Shown here piece by piece: positions 49,010 to 58,997 of a stretch of 64,000 nt of DNA (positions within the stretch are counted from its first letter, which is position 1; every line of letters starts with the position of its first letter). The notes beneath the pieces were generated by a model. That model was not told the origin of the DNA and ran no database searches. It was given only the letters and a program-made list of their open reading frames with translations. This stretch comes from Siphonodentalium dalli (Eukaryota > Mollusca > Scaphopoda > Gadilida > Siphonodentaliidae): contig CP136068.1 in assembly GCA_032622095.1 (NCBI GenBank), positions 126,797,989 to 126,861,988 on the forward strand, given 5' to 3'. Made by a program: the position numbers and the translations under genes.

Positions 49010-49490
49010 TAGCTCAACTCTGGAAGGAGTTTATTTTTTGCTGAGCAATTAATAGAATGATAAAGAAGGAGAGCCAAAAAGTTACAGTAACAGTCTTGCA
49101 TTGTTTAGATGAAATTATTTTCATTTGAAACATTTCACCAATAAATGTGGGCTGCAGGGTGTGCGGATGGATTCAAATTTGAAATACAAGATGGCTGTTG
49201 GCAGCCATGTTTTACAACGAATTTCAGAAATAATTGATGGCTCCAATCTGGAGGACACCCCAAACATCCAAAAATTGGATGAGCGATGGGGCCTGTAGAG
49301 TGTGCCGAAGGATTTAGTCAGGCAAAGAGTAAAATCAAAGATGGCTGCTGGCAGCCATGTTTTTTTACCGACTTTCGGGAATAATCGATGGCTCCCATCC
49401 AGAGGTCTCCCAGAAGTTCCATATGAAGTTTGGTGATGATAGGATAAGGGATGTGGCATCAATGACATAAACTAGGTCACATTCGGGGAC
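49010..49490 (+). repeat. Truncated Helentron-like element with two AAGATGGC units
   Basis: Starts TAGCTCAACTCTGGAAGG after CAATGACACTG, as at 61724-61750, then has two units with CAAGATGGCTGTTGGCAGCC and AAAGATGGCTGCTGGCAGCC and ends without the terminal hairpin. Confidence 0.6.
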
Positions 49491-49819
49491 AGCCAGTAAT
49501 TTTTTAACCTAAAGCCTGGTTTACCAGGTACATAGCATGAAAGAAGAGATTCAATATACAATGTGAGGCAAGAGACAATCACATTTCTTATAAAACAAGA
49601 TATCAATATTGTAGTCAACATTGGCTTAAATTGGAAGCAATTGCAGTTCTTTGAACATTGGTGTGAGATCAGAAAATTTAGGCTTCTTAAGGTTTAACCA
49701 AACCACTCCAAAATGGACTCTGAGAACAATTTGGATAAATTTTAAAATAGAAGAAAAATAGCTAAAAACAGCTATACGTGCACCATACACAGTAAATAAC
49801 ACTTAACCTGTGACAGAAA

Positions 49820-50176
49820 TTGGAAACATGTGATACTTTCTTCCCAGTTGAAATCCGACTGTGCGCAGGCACAGGGTTTGTAGTTGAGCAATTTCCATCA
49901 ATAAAAGTAAATCCTGAATTGGGAGATCTCTATGAAGAATGTTTTTTCGAGACACCCATACATTATGCCACAGAACAAGGCTTTATTCTCATTTTTTTTA
50001 AGTCAGTATTTGAAAATTTAGATGTCACAACCAGGTATCACATAGCTCTGTTTGACTATCACTGTATTCAGTTTCTTTCTGCCAGTGGGCATTCATTGAA
50101 CAATCTCTTGATTAATCCTGATTGGGATTTGGACCAGGTTGGCCATATTAAAATGTATGCTTGGGTGGTTGAGTGA
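49820..50176 (+). CDS. Hypothetical protein inside the TTAA element
   Basis: An ATG-started frame of 118 codons, the longest frame in this element, begins METCDTFFPVEIRLCAG and ends KMYAWVVE. It has no signal peptide, membrane segment or motif that I recognise. The composition looks protein-like (few low-complexity runs, aromatic residues spread out), which is its only support. It may be an exon of a captured gene, part of an accessory protein of the element, or chance. Confidence 0.25.
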   Translation: METCDTFFPVEIRLCAGTGFVVEQFPSIKVNPELGDLYEECFFETPIHYATEQGFILIFFKSVFENLDVTTRYHIALFDYHCIQFLSASGHSLNNLLINPDWDLDQVGHIKMYAWVVE

Positions 50177-51231
50177 ACCTTGCCTACTGACACTACATAG
50201 CTGTTTACTTTCTGTTGAAGTTGAGTCTGATCTCATACCCTCAATTTGGAAAATTGAAATTAACTAGAGGTGTGACTGTCCCAATGGGAGTAAGGATACC
50301 CCCTCCCCCGTGTTTTTAAAATAATAAGATGTTTCACATGTCAGTAAAAATTTAGTTAAAATAATAAAATTACAGTTCCCATTGCAGGTGCAATCTTAAA
50401 CCTATTGACCGAAAAATGTAGGAATAAAAGCTCGGACAAAATTATGCATGTTGCGAAAATGTTGAAAAATGGGAATAACTCCACAAAAAAAGTCGGACAG
50501 ACGTCATAATCGCAGGTGCACAGGTTCCCATGGTACTAAATATCAGTGCCAAGATTAAAAAAACATTGACCTAAAAATGTAGGAATAAAAGATCGGACAA
50601 AATTATGCATGTTGCAAAAAAAATTCTAAGTCGAAAAAGGGGGATAACTCCACCAAAAAATGTCGGACTGACGTCTTAATCGCAGGTGCACAGGTTCCCA
50701 CAGTACATAACAAAGGAAAAACATTTGACAATAATATACTGTTTATGCCATATTTCTTATTGGTATAAGATCAAGGTCTGTCTATATTTTACTACTCTCT
50801 CTGTTTATGGTGTTTATGGTTTATTTTAGTAGCATATCCACCGCCAACGACACCCTTTAAAGACATATTATGGTCTTGTTCGGGTGCGTGAAACTGATCA
50901 GTTAGTATTCAGGTGCTATGCCAACTGGGAGAATGTAGCATTCTACTAACATCACCGAAAATCTGAAGCAAATCGACCGTACCACTCCATAGAAAACATC
51001 ATCTGACCTACGCTCAATTGTAAATATTTACTACTCCATTCGGGACGCATCTATCAGCGATAAACTAACGAAAACAACTACGTCATCGAGAGTCACTGCA
51101 TTTAATTAATATATAACAATGACGGTATGTGTTGTCAATTTGGATATAATATTTGTAAAAATTACTACTTTAAACAAGGGTTTTCTCCATTAATATTTGA
51201 CACCCAACTGGAATGTTTCACATCACTTTAA

Positions 51232-51575
51232 GCCATAAGAATCACCCAAGCAGCATGTTCATCATACGTTGCAGTTGATCAGTTTCTGACTGGTAGGCCA
51301 GTCAGAAGTGGAAGGAAGAAATGAAATCTGCTCCAGGTCATTCATATTATCACAAATTAAATCTAAGCCAGAGATATGCAATATTAGAATTGCACACACC
51401 ATCGCCAACATCAGCTGCTCCAAAGGCTGTCTTATTATCACAAGTTAAGTCTAAGCTTGGGAATTACAATTTTAGAATTGCGCACATCATCTCTGACATC
51501 GAATCCAATTGGGCATCTGAAAAACACAACAAGCAAAAGAAGAATATAAAAACAATTAAAGATGCATAATCTGAT
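51232..51575. repeat. Partly duplicated unique segment
   Basis: TTATCACAAATTAAATCTAA (from about 51348) recurs as TTATCACAAGTTAAGTCTAA (from about 51431), a diverged tandem duplication of about 84 bp. It creates an 82-codon frame (51321-51569) that I do not regard as a gene. Confidence 0.5.
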
Positions 51576-51750
51576 TAAGTGCCCCTCAATTACTATTTAT
51601 TAAGTGCCCCTCAATTACTATTTATTAAGTGCCCCTCAATTACTATTTATTAAGCGCCCCTCAATTACTATTTATTAAGCGCCCCTCAATTACTATTTAT
51701 TAAGTGCCCCTCAATTACTATTTATTAAGCGCCCCTCAATTACTATTTAT
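51576..51750 (+). repeat. 25-bp tandem repeat, seven copies
   Basis: Seven units of TAAGTGCCCCTCAATTACTA plus TTTAT fill the interval exactly. The only variable site is GTG or GCG at unit position 5 (units 1-3 and 6 T, units 4, 5 and 7 C). Confidence 0.97.
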
Positions 51751-52139
51751 TTCGATTTGGGGTAAAAAATATTTGAATCGAGTCGAGGAACCCATCTATC
51801 AAAGCTCAGATTATTGAATATCAATTTTTGAAATATATTGTTTTTTACCATCGAGACTTAATAGTGGCCCAGTAAAAAGTTTGACGAGCTGAATTTCTCG
51901 GACCAAATTGCGGATGAAGATGGATAACTCTAAAATCAAGAGGCTTTGTGTTGATAATAAGTCCAAATTATTGTCGAACAGCATGTTGATAATTAACACA
52001 TTTCGGGCAATTTTATACTATAGTTGACAGCGGTAAGCATTATTTGGGGGCAATTAATCGATTCTGACAACTGAAGCGGCATTTCTAAAAATGTTGTTGT
52101 TTTGGAATCTGATTATATGGGGGACCATCGAACCAGATT
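51751..52139. other. Spacer without recognised features
   Basis: No gene or repeat seen. Confidence 0.4.
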
Positions 52140-52690
52140 GTGTACCATCAGGGTTCACGCTGCCACTTGCCAATTTTGCCAATGGCAAAAATAATAAACA
52201 TTTGGCAAAAAATATTTTCATTTGACAAAAATTTTGGCAAGTCACTTTTTAATTCCTCAAGAAATTTGAAACATATTGGCCGATCAATACCATTCATTTC
52301 AGGAAACTATCACAATATAATTATATTAGTGGTGTTTTATAAGGTCTAGGAAAAGTAAACACCTTTATTAAGATGCAGTTAATCTGATAGCATTAGCATT
52401 GATAGATGGGGGATTGCCAGTATTTAGTGCGGTGGTGGTGTTTACATAGCTAATCCTCTTGTAATGTGCCCTTCTGATGAAGCAACCCTTCTACAATTTT
52501 ATTGTTCGGTGATTGGTTTATTGTTGTATGATAAACCACAAAATAAGACTCAATGTTGCAGAAAATGGTACTATCAGATATAGCATTTGGCAAATTCTAA
52601 AAGAATTTGCCAAAATATATTTTCATTTGACACATTATTTGGCAAAAGTAAATTTTGGTCCAGCGCGGACCCTGGGTACCATTAATGAGC
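52140..52690. repeat. Imperfect foldback with TTGGCAAA-rich arms
   Basis: TACCATCAGGGTTCACGCTG near 52142 pairs with CAGCGCGGACCCTGGGTACC near 52660. ATTTTGCCAATGGC, TTTGGCAAAAAATATTTTC and TTTGGCAAGTCAC-like stretches occur inside both arms. Confidence 0.5.
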
Positions 52691-52840
52691 CTAAATTGAT
52701 TTAGGACTAGGGTTCTGCGAATCTGGGGCTTGCTGTTGAATCAAATCTTGAATGGAATCAGGGGTGATATTAGCGAAACAAATAGAATATACGCATGGCC
52801 CACTGTAGTGAATGGGGATGGCGATGTAAACATCATTTAA

Positions 52841-52967
52841 AGTGATGTGAAACACTCCGGTAAAATTATCAAATATAAGTGGAGAATAATCCTGTTCAAA
52901 GTAGTAATTTTTACAAATATTATATCCAAATTGACAACACATACATCGTCATTCTTATATATTAATT
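52841..52967. repeat. Solo TIR fragment of the 48363-51227 element
   Basis: AGTGATGTGAAACACTCCGG through GTCATTCTTATATATTAATT matches the left TIR and is again preceded by TTAA (52837-52840). It stops after about 127 bp. Confidence 0.85.
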
Positions 52968-53270
52968 AAAGGCATGGGCGGCGTTTGTTGCAGATATATT
53001 TATATTTTTTCAAATCGCCATCAAGAGAAGGAACACCAAAATATATACAGTTCCGCTCATATGCCAAACATAATCAGCGCGTAAATAGTATATTGTTGTC
53101 AAGACATACGATGGTGTACGTAAACAAGAGACTGCTCGTGTTACAGAAGTTGTGCTTCTGTTTACATAACACAGCGCAATTCTATTGGTTAATCACACAC
53201 AATTGATATAAACGCTCTTTATTATTTCCATATCAGGAAAACAGTAACAAATTACGCTCTTTATGTTTAC
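52968..53270. other. Unique sequence left of the Ngaro element
   Basis: No gene or repeat recognised. Confidence 0.4.
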
Positions 53271-53293
53271 CAAATTTATTGATTATAATAATG
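53271..53293 (+). repeat. Left 23-bp inverted repeat flanking the Ngaro element
   Basis: The 23 bases starting CAAATTTATTGATTATAA are found in perfect reverse complement at 59408-59430. The last four bases (AATG) overlap the element end. Confidence 0.9.
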
Positions 53294-53487
53294 CACCCAG
53301 GGCCGATAAGGTTCGGGGTGATTTATGTGGTTCTTTGATCCTGTCATCCGGCAGACATTCCGGTTTTTCGGTACGATCCGTTCCGTATCGGCCGAACTTA
53401 AAGTCCGCTTTTTACATCCGCCCGGAATGCTGCCTCCTTCCGGTAACTGAGAAAGCAATTCACTTTTGAATTATACGCATCGCGCTC
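53290..53487 (+). repeat. Ngaro split repeat A1
   Basis: 198 bp from AATGCACCCAGGG to CATCGCGCTC, matching A2. It precedes gag and probably contains the promoter. Confidence 0.92.
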
Positions 53488-53682
53488 GGTTGTGTGTCGT
53501 CAAATCCTATCTGTTTCCATCCGTCACCGTGTTTCTTCGCCAGCCTTCATTTATTCGTCTATCATCTTGTTCCTTGTGCGTTCTGTCTGCGTCCTGTTCC
53601 GTCGGCGTTACCTATTTTCGTGGGTAGCGCACGTGTTTCCCTGTTTGTGTTTGTCGTTCGGTGGCAATCACATATTTCTCTT

Positions 53683-54888
53683 ATGGTTCGTACGGGATCT
53701 CGCGGTCGGGCCCGCGACCGTTCGTCTCGTAGCAGTCGCCAGGATGCGTCTGCCAGCTCGTCTCGTGCTGGTCCTGCTTCCAGTGACCGTGTTGGCCATT
53801 CTTCTCGGGGTTCGGCCAGTGTGTCATCTGTGGCTGATTCACAGGTGCGCGGCCGTGGTCAGCATTCGCGTGGCAGGCCTGCTCGTGGCTCTGGACGGGG
53901 ACGCCGTGCCTCCCGTGGCCGGGTTTCCCATTCTCGTGGCCGCGATCCTGTTCGTCAGCCTCGTCGTCAGCCCAGTCGTCAGTCTCGTCGCCAGGCTAGT
54001 CGCCGACAGGATGGTTCTCCGCGCCCCAAGTTTCCGCGCTATGGATCCAGGTCACCATCAGCGTCTCCTTTGTCGACCCGTCGTCGCAGCAGTTCTGATG
54101 ACAGCTCCACTTCTCTCCGCCGCCGCGAGGATTCCCGTGTGGCTTCAGTGATCCACCGACCGAACGCTCCGGCAAGAGACAGAACTGATCCGGGTAATGC
54201 CTTATTTAGTTTTCCATCCTCGCTGGTCTCCCCTTGGGACGCCCCCTTGCCGATTCCTACGGCGGCAGATGGATATGGCTCTCATGTTTCCCGATCTATT
54301 CGCGACAAAATTTTCCGGGGCGATTTTATCAATTTGGATCAGCTGCAGGAACCTGCCGCCTCTCTTCATACCGTTGACCCCCATCAGTTGGTTGTCTCTG
54401 CTTCCGGGCGAATCCGTGTTGCGCCAAGCGGGCATGCTGCTCCAATAACGTCCGCCCAGCCCCTTTTGCGTTACCTGCGCACCATTCGTTGGGCGGCTGC
54501 TAAATGTGGGGGATCTGCCTGGCAGGTGTACGATACCCAATTTCGGTTGAAGTGGGATGGTAATACAGCTACTCCTTGGGAGACCATCGACCCTAACATT
54601 TGGCTGCTGGTCATGACGCCCCAGGTTCGGCAACCTCCGCAGCCGACTCCGCCTCCGGTTCGTGCCTCCGGGCGTGCGGACAATTTTCCCACGCGTCCGG
54701 GCCGTCCCAGTCCCGTCTGTTTTGAATTCAATGCTGGCCGCTGCTCCTGGCCAAACTGTCGTTTTCGACACATCTGCAACATCTGCTCAGAGCCTCATGC
54801 CGCAACCGCTGCCCATGGACAAGACTTTCGCCGCTCAGCCCGCGGCGGTCGCCAGCAGCGTCTACCAGCTCGCCCCTTCCGCCGTTAA
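53683..54888 (+). CDS. Ngaro ORF1, Gag-like nucleic-acid-binding protein
   Basis: 401 aa from the ATG at 53683; the frame is open further upstream but without an ATG. Residues 1-160 are very rich in Arg, Ser and Gly (RGRGQHSRGRPARGSGRGR), as expected for RNA binding. A structured middle follows (about 165-335, with SIRDKIFRGDFINL and AQPLLRYLRTIRWA). Near the C terminus is a cysteine/histidine cluster, CFEFNAGRCSWPNCRFRH then CNICSEPH, a CCCH-like finger plus a second finger typical of DIRS/Ngaro Gag proteins. Its 3-prime end overlaps the start of the RT frame by up to 158 nt. It presumably packages the element RNA. Confidence 0.8.
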   Translation: MVRTGSRGRARDRSSRSSRQDASASSSRAGPASSDRVGHSSRGSASVSSVADSQVRGRGQHSRGRPARGSGRGRRASRGRVSHSRGRDPVRQPRRQPSRQSRRQASRRQDGSPRPKFPRYGSRSPSASPLSTRRRSSSDDSSTSLRRREDSRVASVIHRPNAPARDRTDPGNALFSFPSSLVSPWDAPLPIPTAADGYGSHVSRSIRDKIFRGDFINLDQLQEPAASLHTVDPHQLVVSASGRIRVAPSGHAAPITSAQPLLRYLRTIRWAAAKCGGSAWQVYDTQFRLKWDGNTATPWETIDPNIWLLVMTPQVRQPPQPTPPPVRASGRADNFPTRPGRPSPVCFEFNAGRCSWPNCRFRHICNICSEPHAATAAHGQDFRRSARGGRQQRLPARPFRR

Positions 54889-56818
54889 TCTAGACTATTT
54901 GTGTTGGTGGCTTGGGAGGTACCCTCGCCACCAAGTCGCGCGGGAACTCCGGTTCGGTTTTACTCATGGTTTTCCACTCCATTATACTGGCCCGCGTATG
55001 CCAACTGACGCTCCGAACCTCAAGTCTGCTCGTGACCGTCCCGAGGTCGTCCGGGAAAAGATCCTTAAGGAAGTTCGCCTTGGTCGCATTGCTGGTCCTT
55101 TCTGTGCTCGTCCAATTCCAACGCTCCGCGTGTCGCCGCTTGGACTGGTGCCTAAACATGAACCTGACTCATTCCGTCTCATCCATCACCTCTCCTATCC
55201 GGCAGGCCAGTCGCTCAATGATCATATTCCGCGCGAATTCACTACTGTCACATATACCAGTTTTGACGCTGCTGTTGCCACCATCCAGTCCCTTGGGGCC
55301 GGGACTTTGCTCGCGTGCGGGGATTTGGAGGCTGCTTATCGTAATCTTCGCATCTACCCGGGCGATTTCGATCAACTTGGTTTTAAACTGGACGACATGT
55401 ATTATTTCGACAAATGCTTACCTTTCGGCTGCAGCGTGTCGTGCGCAACTTTTGAAAAATTCTCGACATTTTTGGAATGGGTTGTTAAGCAGCGGTCCGG
55501 CAACCCACACATCTTGCACTACTGCGATGACTTCCTGTTCTGTGGTCCGCCAGCCACGTCCCAGGCCTCAGACAGTCTTGACATGTTTCATCGCGTTTGC
55601 TCTGATCTTGGCGTACCTATTGCTCATGAAAAAACGGTCTCGGCCACCTCGAAGCTCTGCTACCTTGGTCTCGAACTCGATACGTTGGCTAACGCGGTGC
55701 GTCTCCCTGCTGAGAAGCTCACAGCCATTCAGTCCAAAATCTCTATGGCTTTGCGCTGCCGTAAAATCTCGGTCCGTGAACTACAGTCGCTCATTGGCTC
55801 ATTACAATTTGCGTGCAAGGCGATTCGTCCGGGCCGCCCATTTTGTCGTCGCCTGATTGATGCCCTGCAGGGATTTTCTAAGCCGCATCACAAAATCCGA
55901 ATTAATTCTGGCATGCGTGCCGATTTGGCCACGTGGTTACAGTTCTTCACGTCATTCAATGGGATCTACCTTTTCCCTTCTGCGACCTGGCTCCATGATA
56001 CCGACATCAATTTCCACACAGACGCTTGTGGTGGTCAGTCCGGCGGCTTTGGCGCTTATTTCAACGGCCTTTGGGCTTTTGGCAAGTGGCCCCTTCCTTG
56101 GCATGCTTTGGGCCTGACCCGCAATATGGGTGTCCTCGAGATGTTCCCAGTCTTAGTGGCCATCAGCGTCTGGGGGCGTCGCCTCCGGAATCATCGCCTC
56201 CATTTACACTGTGATAACATTACCGTGGTCCGCGCCATCAACGACCAAACTTCCAAATGCAAGCCGCTCATGGCCCTGTTGCGCCAGCTGGTCCTGCTGC
56301 TCCTGTCTCACAACATCTCCTTGCGTGCTTCATGGATCGCGTCTCGTGATAATGCTCTCGCTGACAGCCTCGACTGGCGCCGTCCGCCGCCCGAACGCCA
56401 ACATCATTTCCCAGGTGCCTGTGGACCTGCGTCGACATGTAACGCTGCTTTTGACTTCCTCCCGGGCGCCAAAAACTCACCGCACGTATCGCACCGCCAT
56501 ACGGGCTTATCTCGATTTCGCACACCAGCATCGCTTGGCCGTTTCCTGGCCGCTCCCGGAACACGCTATCGTCGGGTTTATCGCGGGGCTTCATCGCTCC
56601 CAGCATTCTGCTTCAACCATTTCCACCTACCTGGCTGCCATCGGTCGGCAGCATCGACTCCGGGGTATGCGAGATCCCACTTCGACTTACCTCATTCGCC
56701 AACTATTGACCGGGGTCCGTCGCTTGACGCCTTCATCATCTCGTCCTGCTCCAGTGACAATACCTTTGCTGCGCACCTTGCTCCGCGTGCTTCCTCGCAT
56801 ATGCTCGTCGCCACATGA
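54731..56818 (+). CDS. Ngaro ORF2, reverse transcriptase with RNase H
   Basis: 695 aa from the first ATG (54731, inside gag in another frame); a later ATG at 54797 is also possible. RT motif A is CGDLEAAYRNL (Asp at about 198) and the catalytic box is HYCDDFLF (Asp at 266-267). Upstream are GPFCARPIPTLRVSPLGLVPK and the FRLIHHLSYP region usual in DIRS-type RTs. RNase H follows with HTDACGG (Asp about 431), LEMFPVL (Glu about 470), HCDNITVV (Asp about 495) and SRDNALADSLDW. These catalytic residues are present. Conserved protein ends near residue 550; the remaining frame to 56818 overlaps the recombinase gene and is probably a tail of no function. No methyltransferase domain was seen, as expected for Ngaro and unlike DIRS1. 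Confidence 0.9.
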   Translation: MLAAAPGQTVVFDTSATSAQSLMPQPLPMDKTFAAQPAAVASSVYQLAPSAVNLDYLCWWLGRYPRHQVARELRFGFTHGFPLHYTGPRMPTDAPNLKSARDRPEVVREKILKEVRLGRIAGPFCARPIPTLRVSPLGLVPKHEPDSFRLIHHLSYPAGQSLNDHIPREFTTVTYTSFDAAVATIQSLGAGTLLACGDLEAAYRNLRIYPGDFDQLGFKLDDMYYFDKCLPFGCSVSCATFEKFSTFLEWVVKQRSGNPHILHYCDDFLFCGPPATSQASDSLDMFHRVCSDLGVPIAHEKTVSATSKLCYLGLELDTLANAVRLPAEKLTAIQSKISMALRCRKISVRELQSLIGSLQFACKAIRPGRPFCRRLIDALQGFSKPHHKIRINSGMRADLATWLQFFTSFNGIYLFPSATWLHDTDINFHTDACGGQSGGFGAYFNGLWAFGKWPLPWHALGLTRNMGVLEMFPVLVAISVWGRRLRNHRLHLHCDNITVVRAINDQTSKCKPLMALLRQLVLLLLSHNISLRASWIASRDNALADSLDWRRPPPERQHHFPGACGPASTCNAAFDFLPGAKNSPHVSHRHTGLSRFRTPASLGRFLAAPGTRYRRVYRGASSLPAFCFNHFHLPGCHRSAASTPGYARSHFDLPHSPTIDRGPSLDAFIISSCSSDNTFAAHLAPRASSHMLVAT

Positions 56819-57326
56819 GGTCGCTTTGTTTACGTCTGCCTTTACGATGGCCTTTTTTGGACTGTTCCGCGTGGGGGAACTGGCCGCTGTGTCCAAGGCC
56901 GACTTTGGACATGCTATATTTCTTCGCGATGTCTCGTTGTGCGGCTCCGCCATTGACGTTTGGCTCCGGCATTCTAAAACGAACCAATGTGGTCCTCCCG
57001 CTCATATTCGCATTCCGTGCCTGCCGACTGATCCACATATCTGCCCGCTGCGCGCGGCCACCACATTTCTTGCCATTCGCGGCTCCCGGTCGGGACTGTT
57101 CCTTTCTCACCAGGCTCAGACCCCGCTCACAGTCGCGCAGTTTCGGGCCGTGCTCCATCAGGCTTTGCGTACGTCCGGCTCTCGACAATATATCACGCCG
57201 CATTCATTTCGTTCGGGTGGTGCTACCTATCTGGCGGATCTGGGCACCCCTTACCATGCCATCCAACACCGGGGTCGTTGGCGGTCTGATGTTTGTCGTC
57301 GATACATCCACTCAACATCTGCTTAG
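56352..57326 (+). CDS. Ngaro ORF3, tyrosine recombinase
   Basis: 324 aa from the ATG at 56352; the frame is open from 56211, so a frameshifted product is also possible. The N-terminal SAM-like core-binding domain has THRTYRTAIRAYLDFAHQH and a later STISTYLAAIGRQHRLRG. Catalytic residues are Arg173 (FGLFRVGEL), Lys209 (RHSKTNQ), His284 and Arg287 (PHSFRSGGATYLA), Trp310 in the second His position (HRGRWRSD) and nucleophile Tyr318 (RRYIH). The set is complete. It should insert the DNA copy by strand exchange. The gene overlaps the RT frame by 467 nt and the hydrolase start by 38 nt, so expression of the three enzymes must be coupled or use internal starts. Confidence 0.92.
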   Translation: MLSLTASTGAVRRPNANIISQVPVDLRRHVTLLLTSSRAPKTHRTYRTAIRAYLDFAHQHRLAVSWPLPEHAIVGFIAGLHRSQHSASTISTYLAAIGRQHRLRGMRDPTSTYLIRQLLTGVRRLTPSSSRPAPVTIPLLRTLLRVLPRICSSPHEVALFTSAFTMAFFGLFRVGELAAVSKADFGHAIFLRDVSLCGSAIDVWLRHSKTNQCGPPAHIRIPCLPTDPHICPLRAATTFLAIRGSRSGLFLSHQAQTPLTVAQFRAVLHQALRTSGSRQYITPHSFRSGGATYLADLGTPYHAIQHRGRWRSDVCRRYIHSTSA

Positions 57327-57939
57327 TCTCGTTTCAGTAGCCATTATCTGGGTCTTGGGTTCGTCCCACGTCTACTGGGCTCACCAGCGTGCTGTGCGGC
57401 GTCCTGTTGGCCAACATCTCCAGCTGTCCAGCCGCGGCGCTTCTGTTAGATGGATCGGCACTCGTGGGATGCTCTGGGGCGATTTCCACGCCACGTTCGA
57501 CCGGGAGCTCGCCGCTTGTCCGCAGTCTCGGCATCCTACCCACATCATCATCCAGCTTGGTTCTAACGACATCACAGCCGGTGGGTACCGTGACTTGCGT
57601 GCCAGTGTTAAGCGGGAACTTTCTTATGTGCAGGAAACTTTGCCTGACTGCACCCTTATTTGGTCACACGTGTTCCCGCGCCGCTATTGGCACAACGCCC
57701 ATCGCCCGAGTATTGGTGCTCGCCAGCGCCGGGACTTTAACCAACGCATGTTGGGCTTCGTCTTGCATCACGGGGGTCGTGGCATCAAGCACCCAGACAT
57801 TTGCGCTTCTGATAAGGGCATGTATCGTTCAGATGGGATCCATCTCTCCCCCGTCGGCAACGATATCAATCTGAATAGTCTCCAGGGCGCCCTGGAGACC
57901 TTCCTGGCATCTGACACTATGGTTTTCCCGGTGGTTTAA
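57289..57939 (+). CDS. Ngaro ORF4, SGNH-hydrolase-like protein
   Basis: 216 aa from the ATG at 57289. The frame is open from 56815, but that part mirrors the recombinase. Block I is VLGSSHVYWA (nucleophile Ser at 25 or 26), block III is QLGSNDITAGG (Asn93), and the C-terminal block V is SDGIHLSPVGN (Asp182-x-x-His185). With the intervening Gly near GTRGM (57-61) this is the SGNH/GDSL esterase arrangement. Hydrolase ORFs are known in some Ngaro and other retroelements. Their role is unclear; deacetylation or a membrane/lipid function has been suggested. It is the last ORF, ending 233 bp before B1. Confidence 0.82.
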   Translation: MFVVDTSTQHLLSLVSVAIIWVLGSSHVYWAHQRAVRRPVGQHLQLSSRGASVRWIGTRGMLWGDFHATFDRELAACPQSRHPTHIIIQLGSNDITAGGYRDLRASVKRELSYVQETLPDCTLIWSHVFPRRYWHNAHRPSIGARQRRDFNQRMLGFVLHHGGRGIKHPDICASDKGMYRSDGIHLSPVGNDINLNSLQGALETFLASDTMVFPVV

Positions 57940-58172
57940 CTGTTTCATTGATGTATTTGGGCATGGAGCTCCTGGTTTGGGGGAGTGCTGCGCACTCTAT
58001 GGCGGTCCTGCAGATAGTGGTAGTGGTAGTGTCGCCATAGCGTTATAACCTGTCTGGTAACTTTGATGGGTGGCTTATCAATAGTAGCTTAGTATGTTTA
58101 TGACTGCGCAGTCATCTTATGCTTATTTGAGAGTGCTCTCGATCTGTAGCCTGAGTGTAATATTCCAGGCCT

Positions 58173-58577
58173 GTGCTTAGCCATAGGGAGTTGGGCTGTC
58201 CAGTGGTCTCTACTGCCATTCCTGCGTCGCACTCGTTGGGCTTCTCCCTGGTGGCCGTGTGTGCTTATTGCTTAGGGCGCCTCATAGCAATTCTTGGGCG
58301 CCGGCTCCGAATCGTACCTTAGCTCGTCGGGCCATGCTCGTGCCTGCGCTGTACAGCAGTATTTCTTCAGCGTTCTCTGCTTCGGCTTCTCGTCAGAGCG
58401 AAGGCTCTGCTTAATTGGTTTTCCATGCGTATGGGCTATCTGCAGGACAAGCTTATAATTTCATTAAAGCTGAGATCATAACCCACTCATGTGTTGTCAT
58501 TTAAATATTCCATGCAGTAGTGGCAGGGCTGTCACTGGTGGGGGTAGTGTCTCTTGGATCTGAGTGATCACATAATG
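58173..58577 (+). repeat. Ngaro split repeat B1
   Basis: 405 bp from GTGCTTAGCCATAGGG to GATCACATAATG, repeated as B2. It runs directly into A2, sharing AATG. Confidence 0.92.
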
Positions 58578-58771
58578 CACCCAGGGCCGATAAGGTTCGG
58601 GGTGATTTATGTGGTTCTTTGATCCTGTCATCCGGCAGACATTCCGGTTTTTCGGTACGATCCGTTCCGTATCGGCCGAACTTAAAGTCCGCTTTTTACA
58701 TCCGCCCGGAATGCTGCCTCCTTCCGGTAACTGAGAAAGCAATTCACTTTTGAATTATACGCATCGCGCTC
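58574..58771 (+). repeat. Ngaro split repeat A2
   Basis: A 198-bp second copy of A1. The following 226 bp (58772-58997) is the spacer before B2 and has no counterpart elsewhere in the window. Confidence 0.92.
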
Positions 58772-58997
58772 CTTCCCTCCCCCTTGGAGCTCCATGCCCC
58801 GCTTTGTTCGGCGTCCCGAGTGGCACGCCATATTCATTGTTCTGTGATGCCTGTTTTGTTTTGGGCCTAGGGCCCTGTGTATTTGCATCTCGTTGCTGCT
58901 GTTTGTTTTCCCTTTCAGGTGCTGTGTCATCAGTGCCATTGATCCAGCTTTGGTGCGTCCTGCAGGGGTAACTTTGGTGTTGCCCGCCCATACCACG

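Larger units (their letters stand above)
48363..51227. mobile_element. 2.87-kb element with about 370-bp TIRs and TTAA duplication
   Basis: The ends are AGTGATGTGAAACACTCC and inverse GGAATGTTTCACATCACT, each flanked by TTAA (48359-48362 and 51228-51231). The TIRs (48363-48735 and about 50856-51227) align along their length with moderate divergence (GATGTTTTCTATGGAGTGGT / ACCACTCCATAGAAAACATC). The interior holds MITE copy P3, a Helentron-like fragment and one 118-codon frame. TTAA specificity fits piggyBac or Kolobok superfamilies. No transposase was recognised. Confidence 0.8.

Noticed and set aside
51321-51569. 82-codon frame upstream of the 25-bp repeats
   Set aside because: It is built mainly from an 84-bp DNA duplication and has no recognisable protein features.
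53492-54151. 219-codon hydrophobic frame inside the Ngaro gag region
   Set aside because: It is an alternative frame of the Arg/Ser-rich gag sequence, where CGT/TCG repeats give Val/Leu/Arg-rich shadows.
54912-55856. 314-codon frame parallel to the reverse transcriptase
   Set aside because: It lies fully within the RT coding region, which carries all expected motifs; this is a GC-driven shadow.
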